This document shows positions 34,000-47,714 of a DNA stretch of 64,000 bases, piece after piece. The DNA is from Micromussa lordhowensis (lineage: Eukaryota; Cnidaria; Anthozoa; Scleractinia; Lobophylliidae). Position numbers and translations under genes: made by a program. Location: contig OZ026605.1 in assembly GCA_964020085.1 (NCBI GenBank), positions 28,443,098-28,507,097 of the forward strand, in the 5' to 3' direction. Each line of letters begins with the position of its first letter. Position 1 is the stretch's first letter. Below the pieces are notes generated by a model. That model did not search any database. It saw only the letters and a list, made by a program, of their open reading frames with translations, and was not told where the DNA came from.

Positions 34000-36900
34000 G
34001 CCAAGTTCCAAGCTCAGATTCTTTTGTAAATGCGATGTTTACCTCAAGTTTAAAACACAACAACAACATGGACGTCCAGCGACGCAAGCGGTGTGGCCCA
34101 GGCCAAAGTATGGCAAATCACATCTTCTCTCTTCCGTATTTCCATCTTTCAGAGTGTCGCTGAGATTCGAAGGGCGGCCTTGAACTATCTGATTGACTTG
34201 TCAGAGAGTTACGGTTGACTGTCTGTGTCAGGCGTTCAGGCTCATTTGAAAGGCATCCAGGTTGTAGAAACTCATGAATAATACAAACTTGGCTTCGCTA
34301 GCTACACTGTTAGCTAGCAACAAGACAACGAGTGCTGCCAATTTACTCCAGCTATACAACTTTGGGACACCAACAGGATCGAAACAAGGTAAAGTCCTGT
34401 TGTCTAAGGAAAGAAAAAGAACGGCCGCATTAACACAAACGCGCAAAGCCACGATCAGTTAAAATGCTGTCAATACCCGAATCCCTTGGGAGCCGAAGCG
34501 ATGGACACTTCGTTACGTAAACACCAAGAAACAAAGAAATTGAGATTATATTTGCGAGCGAAATGCCGTCAAAATCCGGTCAAATGTGGCAAAGATAGTA
34601 CTTTGTTTTTCTTTAAAAACATACAATTTTCTTCTACAAAGAATTCACTGGCTCAATTACACATTGCAGATCAGCGCCTAAACTGATCAAACAGGACAAC
34701 CTCTAACCCCATGTCTGCAAGATTCGTATCATTTCCAAAACTAATAAACTGGAGTGTCGTGGTCAGGAGAAAAATGTTTTCTCACTTTTACCTTTTTTAG
34801 CTTTATTCGCAAAGAAAATGTGGCTTCCGCTTTAAAAAATTCATGCATTATTTTTTCCCTTTTTTCTCCACAGCGAGAGCCTTCGAAGTAAACGGGACAG
34901 CGAAATCAGTTTTCTGAGCGAATGGTACTCATCTCGCGATTTTTTTGTCAGTTGGAACCAAACGAAAATATGAAACTAATTTTCTGCCATTAACCAAGGA
35001 AAGCTCTTACGTGAGCTAGTGAAATCCGATTATTATTGTAATCGAGCGAAAGAAGGGAAAAAAGGACCTATTTAAATAAAATTCTCTAAAATATACGAAT
35101 TCAAATCATTGTGCTGGCAGTTTGTTTTCCACAGCGGGGAACACTAAACACAGAACACAACAGTTTCCTTATTTTAAATAGACATGATTTCCTGTGAGCC
35201 TGTATTTTATTAACATGTATTATATAGTCATAAAAATTTTAAATTTAACTTGGCCTTTCGGTCTGTCGCTGAAAGCTCCATCAATGAGGAAAAAACGAAA
35301 TGCAAATTCGCAATTGTCCCATTTTTTAAGATCTCGCAATTTCCTTTCTTTCCTGTAGGTGCTTATATCTTCAAAATAATGAGCACAAAGTAATGATTTA
35401 AAGTTATTAAGGTGAATAGAATATATTAGCATTGCATAGTGTTTCTTAATAATACTATGGGGAGTTGTATTTTTCACCTTTCATGAGTTGAGACTGCGTT
35501 GAGCGCCGGACAACTGAAATTCTTTCGAATCCGGCGTTCTCTCATGATCAGGCCTCGGTTACTAAAAAGCGCTGACGGGAACTTAAAAATAATTTGTGTA
35601 GACCACCCGGGCAGCTTGTTTTCGCCGGGTCAGTGAAATGTCCATACGTTCCTTTGTGACCAACCTGAGGCTGGATTCGAATGGTGCTTGTTAGCGGTTT
35701 AAAACACGGAGTCCCGGCAAAATTCTCTACCTGGCCTGCTGTGACAAGTGGGTAATTTTTTTGTCACATGTTGTAAATCGCTGAGAAACTCACGAGATTG
35801 TTTCTAGTGCGTTGCTTGATCTTCCATTGTTCAATGTGTGGCCCTGTTTATATAGTCAGTGAAGTTAGGCTTTTTAATAAAGGTGATCGACAAACAAAGC
35901 CTTCTGAAATCTCGCTTACGTGGTTTCAACTTGAACACGAAACCCGACGGTGAGTGTGAAAACATCGTTGAAACTTGTTCATCTGCAGTTTGCGGAGACG
36001 CACTAGATTTAGTCCTTGTAGTCCGGGTAAATGTGACATTAAAATGCTCAGGATGAGCTACTTTAAACACTTTTCCGGCTGGTAAACCAGTAAAGCTTTC
36101 GGCGATGAATAAATCTTACAGTCCAGCTTTCGTCAAAACGTTAACCCTTGACAGTTCATCTGGTGAAACTAAACGCACGCCGCAAGCTACAAATCACGGA
36201 CGGACGAAAAACGTTTCACTGTGTGCTACAGCCACGTCCCAGACCATCGATCAAGTGTCCCTTCATTCGAGGTCGATCGAAAGAGTCATTTCAATTTCAA
36301 TTCCAGCTTGTACGAACTGGATTTGGAACTGAATCTAAGACGCCCTTTTACCGGTATATCAGATTACTAGGTCTTGCTATAACAAAACCCAAGTTCTAAC
36401 TAACTGTGGTTTCGTGTCATTTTGGCGATAGCTAGGAAAAAAAATTCATCGACGATGTAAAGAACAAAGACACTAAAACATTGAAACACAGTGGGTAACA
36501 AAATCACAGTTGCCAAACAGTGCCGCAACAACCGCATACGCGCGAAGTCCTTGTAAACTTCACTTACAGCATCAATCATTTTGTATCTATTTTCAATGTT
36601 GTTTTCAGCATTTCCATTCAATCAGCGGCTTCCCAATAGCCCCGCGAAACAAAATAAAAATTACTGTTTAAAAATTATTTTCTATTTTTACGCTATGCAT
36701 GACCCACAAAAAGAAATGTATTTGATTTCAATTGGTTACAAAACGAAAACGCCGGCTAAGTACAAAAGCGAATTTATTAACGAGAACATAGATCTGAATC
36801 AAAACCTCTAACCGAAACGCTTTTTCATTAAGATATAGCAATATTCCGAAGCGATAATAAATCATAGCGACCTGTAATTCAACCCTTGAATTTAGATGTG

Positions 36901-39900
36901 ATAAACATTTCAGTGATAAAATAAGATCTTAATTTGATGCAACAGCCTTAGGCATAATTTGCATCTTCGTTTTTCACATGTCAGAAGAAAATCAACATTT
37001 TTAAGTACTTTTTTGACAAATAAAAGAGAGCGGCTTTTCAATCTTGTTTTAGCGACGGTCAAGGGGACAATTCCGTCGCTGGAAAGACAAGAAGTTTAAG
37101 ATTTAAGCCAGGAGGAATTACCATGAAAATACCCGAAATTCAAATGTAAAGACGGTGCGTTGAACGATGTTAGGAATACACTTAACGTAATAAACAAGTT
37201 CCGATCAGTTTTTCCGCGCAGCATTAAGCTGGAGTGCTTCTAAAACCACATGAAAATCTCCTCTTTTTCTTCAGAGCATCTCTGGAGTTGCTCGATTCGT
37301 TCCTTTAGGCGTTTAATTTCAGACCCGGAGGACCTAAGCAGTGTCAAAGGTAGAATGTGGATTGTTACTCACTTTGGGTTACTTTATACGTAGCATTTGA
37401 CAAATATTGCGCACTCTGGACAGATGGACAGCACTGATAGAGCCATTTTCGAATGTTAAGCGAAATCGGAGAGCGATTCGCGGATATCAAAACATCATTA
37501 CTAAAAGGCAATCGATCGGTTGGCCTTGAAAACTACTCTCTTCTCTATTACAAATTCTTAAATGAGAGGCTGCCAATTTCTTTTCGAGAGCAATTGTGAG
37601 AAATAAGATTTAAAACCGTGCGCACTCTGTGAGGTAATTGAAAGTGTAACTTTTCAAAGACAGCGAGAAAGAAGTTGTAACTAAATCCGATTCCTCACCT
37701 GGTATAGCTTCCCCCGCTCTGACAGTGAAATTCGCTGGAGCTGCGCGGATGACAGGGAAGAGCGTTGGATTATGCCGCGTTCTTGTATAATGCGGCTGTG
37801 TTTCCTAGTACCCGAAGGTCGGCACGGATGAGATCAATATATAATTACCCGTTGTCTGGAACATCTGCCTGTAACATTCGATCGATCGGCACTGCTTTGC
37901 ACGCCACATGAATTTACATTATAACCGTGCGCGCGACTTTGCCTCTGGTTCACTGGCTTAATGTAATTTAACGATTAGGGCCAATTAAAGAGCGATTCAT
38001 GCTGTCTTGATTGACAACTGTCAATTATCGATCCCGACCTGGGTTGCTCGAAAAACTGTGAGCTATATTGTACTTATAAATGTTTTGTGCAAGTCGTAAG
38101 ATTTGCGTTTTGTAAGGATAAAATTCCCCCTGTGCATAATCTCTTTTCCGATCTCGGCCATCCTATAATTAGAATTGTACTAAGCAGTTGAAAGGTTCCG
38201 TGGGCCGTAGCGCGTACAATAACAATCAACAAATAAATTAACAAGCTCTGCATTGATTCGCTGATTTGTCTATTCTAACTGTGAGTTTAGATAACAACAG
38301 TTTTCGAGTTCATTAACACTCTGTACTGTCGCCAGAAACAGTCAAACTCTAAACATACAATGCCGCTCGGATCTCCACTAAAGCAGTTTTGCCCCGAATT
38401 GTACTGCACGCAGTGTTATTTCCCAGTCGTGAGTTCTATTCCAAACCAGTGAACTGATTGTCGATTGATGTCTTATAAAATAATATAAGTGTTTCAAAAG
38501 TATTAGACACGATTCAAGCTGTGCCTAAAATGTAAACTTTCTAACATCAATACTAATGTATTCAGCCGCACAGAAGGTTTTCAACAGCTGAGATCAGAAA
38601 AGTAAACTGGCTAAAGACCGTACAAAGGGAGACAAAAGTGACTTTGTAATGTTTGATCTCGCTTAGAAAAGACTTAAGATGGTTAAATATTAAAACCAGA
38701 TGGCAGTCTGCCATTGCAAACCAAAATAAACACGCGTATATTCGCAGTTGGTTTATAAGTAACCAGCGAACAGACGTTCTCTTTTTAAAAAACTTTCGCC
38801 TGATCAGTAACGCGGTTACCTTTTAAGTAAAGCAATAAAACGGTACGTATACACCTATACCACGAATATACAGTACAAGTCGTTCATTGGCGTTTAAAAT
38901 TAATAATTGATCGTTTACAAAAATTTGGGACACTGTTATAACATACAAAGATCCGGAAACATGAAGCCGCGCCGATAATTATTCCCAGAGTGTATTTTTC
39001 ACGGAAGGTGTGTTTGGAAAAACATTTTCCTTCCATTTCTTGCTACGCGGAAAGATTTTAATTCTGATATTTTGGTGGATGACCGATAATGAATTTTGTA
39101 AGAATTTGTTCATTGATATAGCATTGATATATTTTAAACGTTCTCAACCGAAAAAAAACCGCCAGTAGAATCAAACTCGTTTGAGGAAAGTTTTAAAGGT
39201 ATGCCTTTTGCATAAATTCGCGCAATTTTGTAAAAAATAAAAGAAATTGTAAAATCGTTGGTCAATTGGTCCATTAATTTGATCGCTGACCCTGGTGAAG
39301 CCAAAATAGTTCGAAGAGCTCTTGGATTCCTATTGAATGAAAAAGCGCCCACTAAATTTGAACCAATTTCCAATTTCGCTTGCGTGAAGTACAAAGTAAA
39401 TAAATTTTGTAGAGCTTGCTTCAACTGAAATGATTATGGAAACGTCAGATCTGTTGCTATAGTGATGAAAAGTTTTCTATCGTGCGCACCATTACTGCAA
39501 CTCGTCACGTGACCCAATACACTCCAACTAACTGAACCCTGTTCCTGTGATATCCAGATTTCACTGCGTCTTATGTGTGTTAGCTTTATTGGGCTCCGAA
39601 ATCGTTATAGGCTCCATTACTAGCCGTTGTTCGGGAAAGGAGCCCGCCCTCAGTCCTAGACCTGACTTGAAAGAGCGGCGAAAATCGAGCCTAATCGAGC
39701 CTAAAATCATTAGTGAATAAATATAACATGCTTAGCAACTAATCAGGGATGGTATACGTTTTAAAACAATCAAGAGAAATCGAGAGTGGTCTTCCACGTT
39801 TTCTTGACACTAGTGACATGTCCATGGTTCAACCTCTGTGTGATTGTCAAGTTGGCTTGGTAAGCTTTAGTACACATTTTACTGCAGAGGTCATGTCGTA

Positions 39901-39965
39901 CAAAATTTTGCGGTATTTTGGCCCGTGGCACTAGTCAAATTATAAATTACAAGTAAAAACATATA
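34000..39965. other. Intergenic, upstream of the cyclase promoter: no gene seen
   Basis: Only short open frames without family resemblance. The cyclase regulatory region must lie at the left end of this stretch, but I cannot point to specific sites beyond the TATA box. Confidence 0.5.
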
Positions 39966-39967
39966 TA

Positions 39968-40116
39968 AACAATAGCCTCCATTTGGCACGAAAATATTCA
40001 CGGATATTTGTCGGGTATTTGTCAAACTTTTCCTCGAGCTACTCTCTTGAAAAACTGTCCGCGGACAAATATCCTAAAATACTATTGTTTACTTCTTTTC
40101 GCGCCAAATGAAGGCT
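39968..40116. mobile_element. Hairpin MITE
   Basis: AACAATAGCCTCCATTTGGC at the left pairs with GCCAAATGAAGGCT at the right, and GGATATTTGTC with GACAAATATCC inside. Confidence 0.65.
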
Positions 40117-41179
40117 AACGTATATTAGTAAATTCTCAGCTCCGACTATTGCATTTCTAGCTTTTTGATTGGCTATAAAACTCCGACAATGAGCCAATAG
40201 TCGGAGTTTTACATCATATGGAAAATAGTGCGCCAAGTTTAAAAATTTTCCGCACGAAGTTTTCAACTTCAGCCCTCTATAATGGCCGAAATAAAAATCG
40301 GCGGCAAAACCCGGTTTGAGAATTATAACCAACGAGCGCGTAGCGCGAGTTGGTTATTTTATCACTTCATATCCGATATGAAGTGCTCATGGGCTCGGGC
40401 TCAAATAATTATCCTTCAAATACTTTTCGCAACACGCGCGGTTCAGAAATTTGGGGAATATTAATATCACTCGCATATTCCCCAGTTTTAACTGGCTATA
40501 TTCAACATATTTTTCAACTATTTCTTTCCCCAAATCCCCCAAAATCCTTGGCTCTTGTCATGGGCGACAACTTAGAGTACGAACATAGATCATGAGATAT
40601 TTAACAATTATTCCACAAGTGTGCATTGGATATGAGATGGTAGATAGCCAACGAGGCAAGCTACGCGCCGAGTCGGCTATAGTCATCTCACATCCAACGT
40701 GCAAGCACCGTCCCCAAATTAGAACCGTCCCCAAATTATAGAAAACCTAAGTAAAATAATAATAAAAACGCCCAAACAATTACGCGTGCGCTAATCACAT
40801 TTTTAGAACATGGTATAATCGTTCATATACCATGATGGCTAGAGCAATGAAAACTCTTGAGTTGCATTATCCAGTGATCCAGTTAGTAATTACTTAATTT
40901 ACTAGTTTGTATTGGTCTGAAGCGTTATTTGCACTCCACCTGGAAGAGTTCATAATAAATACTAATAATAGTTGAATTATTAATTCAAACTGTTGGGATG
41001 CGCATTTTTATTACGTCAGCTTTGAAAAAGCCTTGATTCTAAAAGGCTTTTCCAGGTTTATACCAAGATTATACCGATAAGGATGTGAAAAATTTAAATT
41101 ACATGACAACTGATCTCGTAGACTAAACAAGAAACTGAAGGAAGGAAGAACCAACATATCTGATGTTCAAGATATAATA

Positions 41180-41332
41180 GACCATTTTCGATATGTTAAA
41201 ATTCTAACTTGGCTCCGAAGCTATGGGGAATAAAACAAAAGAAATCACATCGAGGCTGCGTGATGAAGAATTAATTCTTTTTGTTTTATTCCACCAAGCC
41301 TCGGAGCCATGTTAGAATTTTAATATATCGAT
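41180..41332. mobile_element. Hairpin MITE, copy 1 (family shared with 44491)
   Basis: Arms share TTAAAATTCTAACTTGGCTC with its inverted form ending GAGCCATGTTAGAATTTTAA, around an AT-rich centre with TTTTGTTTTATTCC. Confidence 0.75.
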
Positions 41333-41333
41333 A

Positions 41334-41730
41334 AGCCCATTGCAGAAACGTGAGAGGACTGGGAAAGAGTATGGTTGTTTTCCGTTTGTTTGAAAAACTA
41401 AGATATTCAGATGAAAGATCAACTAAATTTGAGAGTATTTACTAAGAATAAAAGTATTTAGAGAAGGAAAATGGGAAAATGGTAGCTCTTCAAATATCAC
41501 CTAAAATAGAGAGTTTGTATGGATTGGGTAGACAAGCCACAAAATTATAAGGATTTGTATGGAATTTTGCAACTTTTGAGATTGTCCCATTTGAACAATT
41601 TTCCACTGAAAACTCTCAAACTTGGCTGGGTAGCTTTTCATTCAGTAACATTTCAGTTGAAATGTTTAGATTTTCAATCTAATCAATATAAGAAACTCGT
41701 CCCAGTCCTCTCACGTTTCTGCAATGGGCT
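41334..41730. mobile_element. 397-bp element with perfect 31-bp TIRs
   Basis: 41334-41364 and 41700-41730 are exact reverse complements beginning AGCCCATTGCAGAAACGTGA. The interior has no recognisable protein. The left end directly abuts the hairpin MITE at 41180-41332. Confidence 0.85.
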
Positions 41731-41796
41731 ATTACATGAACGACATAGAAACAAAAAGAGATGAGATGGAAAATGCATGAAACAGAAAACAGAACT

Positions 41797-42031
41797 GGGG
41801 CCCGTTTCTCGAAAGCCCCGGAAACCTTTCGGGCCCGTAAAGCCATTTTTAGTTCATCTGTATCTGAAAACGGAGAAGTGTATACGCCTGAAATTTCTTT
41901 TGTGAAGAGAACCTCTGTTTATATTAATAATACGTGAATAAAACAGCTCTGTAATCATAAGCTTCGAGATTTTGCTATCGCTTTCCGGATGCGAAAACTT
42001 TTCGGGACCGTACCTTCGAGAAACGGGCCCC
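41797..42031. mobile_element. MITE with GGGGCCCGTTTCTCGAAAG TIRs, second copy
   Basis: 235 bp flanked by GGGGCCCGTTTCTCGAAAG and TTCGAGAAACGGGCCCC. It shares TTTTTAGTTCATCTGTATCT and GAGAACCTCTGTTTATATTA with the copy at 14623, in opposite orientation. Confidence 0.85.
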
Positions 42032-44490
42032 TGGGCTGAAAACATGAACGTATTGGTCTTTGCTGTTTCTCGGTTGCATCGTTTCTCATCAGTGTCGGTA
42101 AGTATGTTTTCGTTTAAAAACACACTCTTTTTGACGTATTTCCGCCTACCGTCCACCAAAGACGATGGAAAACGTTCATCGTTTTCAAAAAAACACATCG
42201 TATTAGTATGCAGCGCGAAAACGGTTTCTTTTTGTATCCGAACTATCTCAAAACTGAGTGTCATGGAACACAGCGGAGTAAAATCGAAACATAAATTTTA
42301 AAAATTATCCGTCGTGGCTCATTTTCATGGAAATGCAGTCTCTAAAAATATAAACATATGGGAAAGGGTTGACTCAAGGGTTAATACATATGGAGGCTTC
42401 GGGTCATGGACTCATGTTTAATGATTTTTTCGTTACCATTAACGTTGTGGTATTCTTAAACTCCCTGACGATGGTTGTGACACTTTCAAGCGGGTATGGC
42501 GCTGCGAAACCATCAGTGTGTACGCAAAGCTTTTGATGCGCTTTCGGTGTGAAAACGCATTAGAGTGGTCGGGTCAAAAGACCTACCTTATAATTAAGCC
42601 CGTAAATAGCCTGAGCTCATTTGTGTTTGACAGCAAAGCAATATATTACATCACCTAAGGGTGCGATACCTTGAATGTCTAAACAACAGCGAATTCGAAG
42701 TGTTATTCCTTCAGTCTTCTTTAAAATTTGGAGGAAATCCAGTTTTTCGTCCAATCAAAATCTACCTTCATAAGACCGTGGTGCTTTTTTAAATTCAAGT
42801 GAAGCTAGCTTTTTGATGATGTACGGTTCTCAGAACAGCTAAGACGGCCGGGCTTACGACTTAAGGAGCCCCGATTAGTCAATACACACTGGCTTCAATG
42901 TTTGTAGTTGTTTTGAAGGTATAAAAACACAGTTTTCTGGGCAAATATACAGGTTGTACAACCATTGAACAGATTGAAACTACAGCGGAGAGAAAAGAAA
43001 AACTGGTTGACTTACGGTTGGCGATTACCGCTTTTTTTCTGGACGCTTTCAATTTTCGTGATCACAACTGGCGAAATTACCAGTGTTCCTGTTTATAGCA
43101 GTTCCTTAGTTCTTTCTACTTATATGCATGAATTTACTGGCGTCCAATCTTTGTCAGTAATCGTTTAAATTGAATTAAGAAAACAATGCATGATCAATTT
43201 TCAAAGACACCAATCTATTAGGATTCCGGATTCTCCCGGGGCGACAGGCTTCAATGTGCTAATCTAAATGCTGGTCGTGTCTTCTTTGAAAATATCTAAA
43301 CACCTACAAAAACTGAAATTATTGGCGTTCCTAAAACGCCGCGACTTCAACATGAAACTAATTTGGATCATTCAAATGCCAGTCCATAAACAATTTGTCA
43401 CAGAGAGGTGTCGTGCCAAAGTAAAATATTTGCTATACGATACCACCTACGGATGAGCAAAACTTTTAAATAACATTTTTTTCCATGGATTATTTTCTTT
43501 TAAGCGCAACATGCATCCCAAGTCCACAGAAACGTTTTGATATGAGTGGGGGTTGTAGAAACACAAATTCAAAGAACAAAATACAACTTACAGTATTGCC
43601 TACAGCTTTTACGATCCTTTTGAAAGCTGCGTTAAACGGTTTAATTTTAGCGACCACATCAAGCCTACTATAATTTTAAATAGCCATCTCTTTTAATTTA
43701 TGACAAATTTATAAGACATTATTCATTCTAATTTCTACGTCTTCGTGCATAGCAAAGACTACGGCGACCAAAATACCTCATAACGGTGAGTAACTCATTA
43801 AGCCCAAACAACAGAAACTCAGCGGCTTATGTTTTTTGTCACGTTCGCCAGTGCCCTATTTTGACTATCTAAAGGAAATAAACCCAGATATCGAATTATT
43901 AAAGGAGCTTTTCAAACAAGTTATGATAGCAATTAACCCTTTGTACTTAAGTGAGACGCAATACGTTACAATCTGTGGAAGGAAAACAAGGGGGAAGTTT
44001 TAGCTGGTGATAAATGAAGTTTCTTTCTGCCCTGAAGCCAAACACAACGGCAGATGCCACTTCGACCAATTAATTCGGTCTAACCTAACAGTGCTGGTCA
44101 AGATCTACATTCTTCCTAAACTATCAAAACGTTGACAGACATTCATCTAACGCCCGATTTTCACGTACGACGCAAGAAAAGACTTAGCGCATTGGTGTTA
44201 ACACACGTGTGTTAGCGTAAGCATGCATAAGGCAACATACGTACGCAAAGGGTAGTATTTTCATCCTGTTGTGCGAAAAAAAAACACCTTTAAGAGCTCG
44301 ATAAAGGAACATTATTATCACACGGGCGGCGCAACAATGCTTGCCCTTTAAAACATGTAAATCGGGCTTAAAGGCAGGTTTACGCCGCTATGTAATCACA
44401 GATTTAATAAAGACTCATTTATATTCTCTAGGGCCTTTTGTTGAGATTTTAAGCTTAATTTTTAAATCTATGATAGGATTTTAGGTTTTA

Positions 44491-44639
44491 ATAGGCCAGT
44501 TTTCGATATTAAAATTCTACCTTGGCTCCGAGTCTTAAATGAATAAATAAAAAAAATTGCATCGAGGGATGAGGGATCAATGGTTAATTCTTTTGTTTAT
44601 TCCCCTAAGCCTCTGAGCTAAGTTAAAATTCTGGCCTAT
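44491..44639. mobile_element. Hairpin MITE, copy 2 (family shared with 41180)
   Basis: ATTAAAATTCTACCTTGGCT and its inverted partner AGCTAAGTTAAAATTCTGGC, with the shared interior GCATCGAGG and TTAATTCTTTTGTTTATTCC. Confidence 0.75.
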
Positions 44640-44700
44640 TCTTATGATCAGTGGGTAAAATTTCTTCTGGTGACCTTATTAATTAACCTTTCTCCATTTT

Positions 44701-44957
44701 TGAGCGGATTTCAATTGAGTGTCGTAAAACCAAAAACAAAGACAACCAATCACAAAGGACAATTCAGTGAACCAATCAGAACTCGAAGTAATAACATGTA
44801 GCGGACGCAAAGCGCGGGGAAATGTGCGCCAATGAGTCACGAGTGGTTTTGCTTTTACTTCTGATTGGATGAAAAAGTGGCGCGAGATTTTATAAGCCAA
44901 TCGGTTAGCGTAGTTGATCCAAAGCCGATTTTTGACACTCAAATGAAAACCGCTCTA
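44701..44957. mobile_element. MITE with GAGCGGATTTCAATTGAGTG-type TIRs
   Basis: Left GAGCGGATTTCAATTGAGTG and right CACTCAAATGAAAACCGCTC are inverted. The interior (GATTGGATGAAAAAGTGGCG) is a type common in cnidarian genomes. Confidence 0.7.
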
Positions 44958-44959
44958 GT

Positions 44960-47700
44960 GCTTAGCTACTATGTTTCCCCCAGAGACACATTATGTCTCA
45001 GCATGTCCACAGTACATAGTCAGTTTACATTCATGTTGTTAAGCTGCCGACATATCTTGGTTCCTATGTAAATGATTTAAGAAAGGGAAAACATCATTCG
45101 TGTCTCAGTATCAAGTAACAGTGAAGTTACAGAAACACAGCGGGAGTTGGGTGAAAGAGAACTCTTCTGCGCGATCATAAACTACCCGGGCGAATGTTTC
45201 CACATCTTTTTCGAGTTCTCCCAAACTTAATTTTAAAAGACTTTGTATAACTCGATATAAACATGAAGGAAATGTTTTCTTTGAAAATAATCTGGAAGGA
45301 AAAGAAAGTAACTCGTTATAACTCGATTATCAAAATGTAAATTCTCTTTGCTCGCGCCGTAGCAAAACGGGGAAGATTGAGACGAATCGACAGCGAACTA
45401 CGAAGGATGCGGTCTTAATTCACTGATACCGCGTTAGACTCTTCCAGTCGTGCAGTTAATTGAGGTTCAGCGCGAAAAATGGCGCACAAAAAAAAGAGCG
45501 GTAATGCGCGGAGTCTCTCTCCCCTTATTTTTCGCGCTGTGCCTCAGCTGTTTACTGAAGGCCTGGATTGGCTATGATACCACGCATGCTCTTTAATTCA
45601 ATGAACATGTCATTGACACATGTCGTGAGGTTCAAATTGTTTGGATAAGGAAAGTGTCAACAAAGAACGTGATGGGAATTTAATTGAAACTCTTACAACA
45701 TCTGCAGAAATTAAACAAAACCGTGTTTATGTCATTGTCACGCGAACATCTCAGCTTAAATCCTAGTTTGATAACCTTGAAATCAATTATTCTTGTTAAG
45801 TCTCAACGTCATACAGTGATTCTGAAGGCTAAAAATAACCCTAAGCTTTAAACTAGAGGAGTTTTAGGGATTAATAAATTTCTCGTGAGCTGTAGTTCAA
45901 AATGTTTAGATTTGCTGTCTAGACAAAGCGGAATCTTGGATGAATAAATGAAAAATTCATTGAACTTCAATAATTTCATCAAATACGATTTGATCTCGGT
46001 CTCTGTATGTCTAGCCATTAGAGCAGTCTGTCGAATCTTCCATCGTTAAGTGCGGTTCCATCCATTTAATCTATTATCAGCCTTTTTCCGCGTGCCGTAA
46101 ATAAAAAACAAATTAGGTCCGGAAAGCAATCTCAGAACTTCAGAGAGAAAAAGGGGCGGCTTTAATTCTTTATAAGTGAGCTGTATTAATGATGCATTGA
46201 TATAAGAATAAAAAAAAAAAACAGAAATCCCAGAAAAATTGGTTGCAATCATGCAAAGACTCGCAGTACTTTCAATTTGCGCGGCTCTTTTTTTATGAAA
46301 AATAAGAACCGAGTTCTTGTTTAGGCCTTGTCGTTAATCTCGGTTTTGCTCCAAAATTCCGAACCCAAGGTACATAGCCCTAATAGCAGTAACACGCTGA
46401 ATATATTACAACTAATCCAACGAGGAACCCTGGAGCGAACATCGAATTTCTAAAGATACCGCTACTCATTTTTAGAGTATTCAACGAACCCAGAGATAAC
46501 GAAATTCCGCTTTTCACAAAAGAACAAATTACTGATAAAGTCCTTCTATTACCCCGGAGCACACAATTTAGTTCTCAGAGATGTGACTGGACTTGATGTC
46601 TAGTCCATAACTTCTTAAGTCAGGCATCTTGCACAGCACGGACTGAAGACAATTTTATCGCATCTTGATTTCAGGAAAACAAAGATTAAATCATTACTAT
46701 TCATGCTGCACAAACTAATTGTTAAAAAATTGAGAAACACCGAATTCTGGGTGTAATTACAAATTTTCGCTATGATACGAGACATTCGCTCATCTGGAGG
46801 ACATTGCAATGTTACGCGCCCACGTCAGAAAGTCAATTTTGATGTTAACGAGAAGACGTTTTTGTTCCAGCGAACTTACGTTGCTCATAGCGCTTAAACT
46901 TAGGATGAGTAAAACATCAAACGTGAGCTTTCCGATTACAAAACGGCATTATAAAACAGCCCTAAATTATCACTACAATCCAAAACTGGAGAGCTCTTAA
47001 CATTGGAAATCACTGAAAGCTAAATTCGATTACCTTCAACCGGCTTTTTTTCCCTGTCCAGTGGAATGGAAGTACATTAATGCATCGCGTCAAATAATAA
47101 CGTCAAATAATCAGCAAATAATCAGACCCAAGGTAACCATGATGGACAAAACAAACTAAAATAAATCTTACTTAATCCTCAAAGTGTAACCGACTACATG
47201 TTGGGCGAGAGAGAGGTCACGTGACGTGACGTCGCGTTACCTGGATAAAGAGATGTCGATCCATACAAAAGCAAGAGCTGGAAAGCAATCGAGTTTGTTT
47301 TAAAAACGAGTTGTGAGCTAGCATTTCTACCTCTCTCTTCTGCAGTATATACCAAATGTGAACGTTTAATAATCTCGTGGCGCTCTTCGTTTGTTTGACC
47401 AGCGGTCGAGAAAATAGCTTTGCTCTAATCTTATCACGTTAAATTCCAGGAGCGGATTTACGGGGGAGGGGGGGGGGGGTAGATTGGGGGGCTAGCCACC
47501 GTGCCTGTTATGGAGAAGCAAAACAAATGGAAAAGATCGAGAATGTCAAGGCAGACATAAAGGCAAACACTCTGGACAGGACCTCATTGTAATCTCTACT
47601 CTGTGTCATTGCTAGTATTTCTGATATAACAGTTTTCAATTAGGTCTCAATTCTCAAATTACGACATTTGTGGGACTCTGCAATGCCAAGGTACCAGTCC
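44960..47700. other. Intergenic: no gene seen
   Basis: Contains a fragment related to the 27010 hairpin MITE near 45206-45285 and a long G run near 47463. Otherwise unremarkable. Confidence 0.5.
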
Positions 47701-47714
47701 CTCCCCCTCCGTTG

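Noticed and set aside
41854..42264. 136-residue open frame on the minus strand
   Set aside because: Its C-terminal half is the reverse reading of the GGGGCCC MITE (41797-42031), shared with 14660-14803, so it is transposon sequence and not a gene.
44679..44942. 87-residue minus-strand frame
   Set aside because: Lies within the MITE at 44701-44957.
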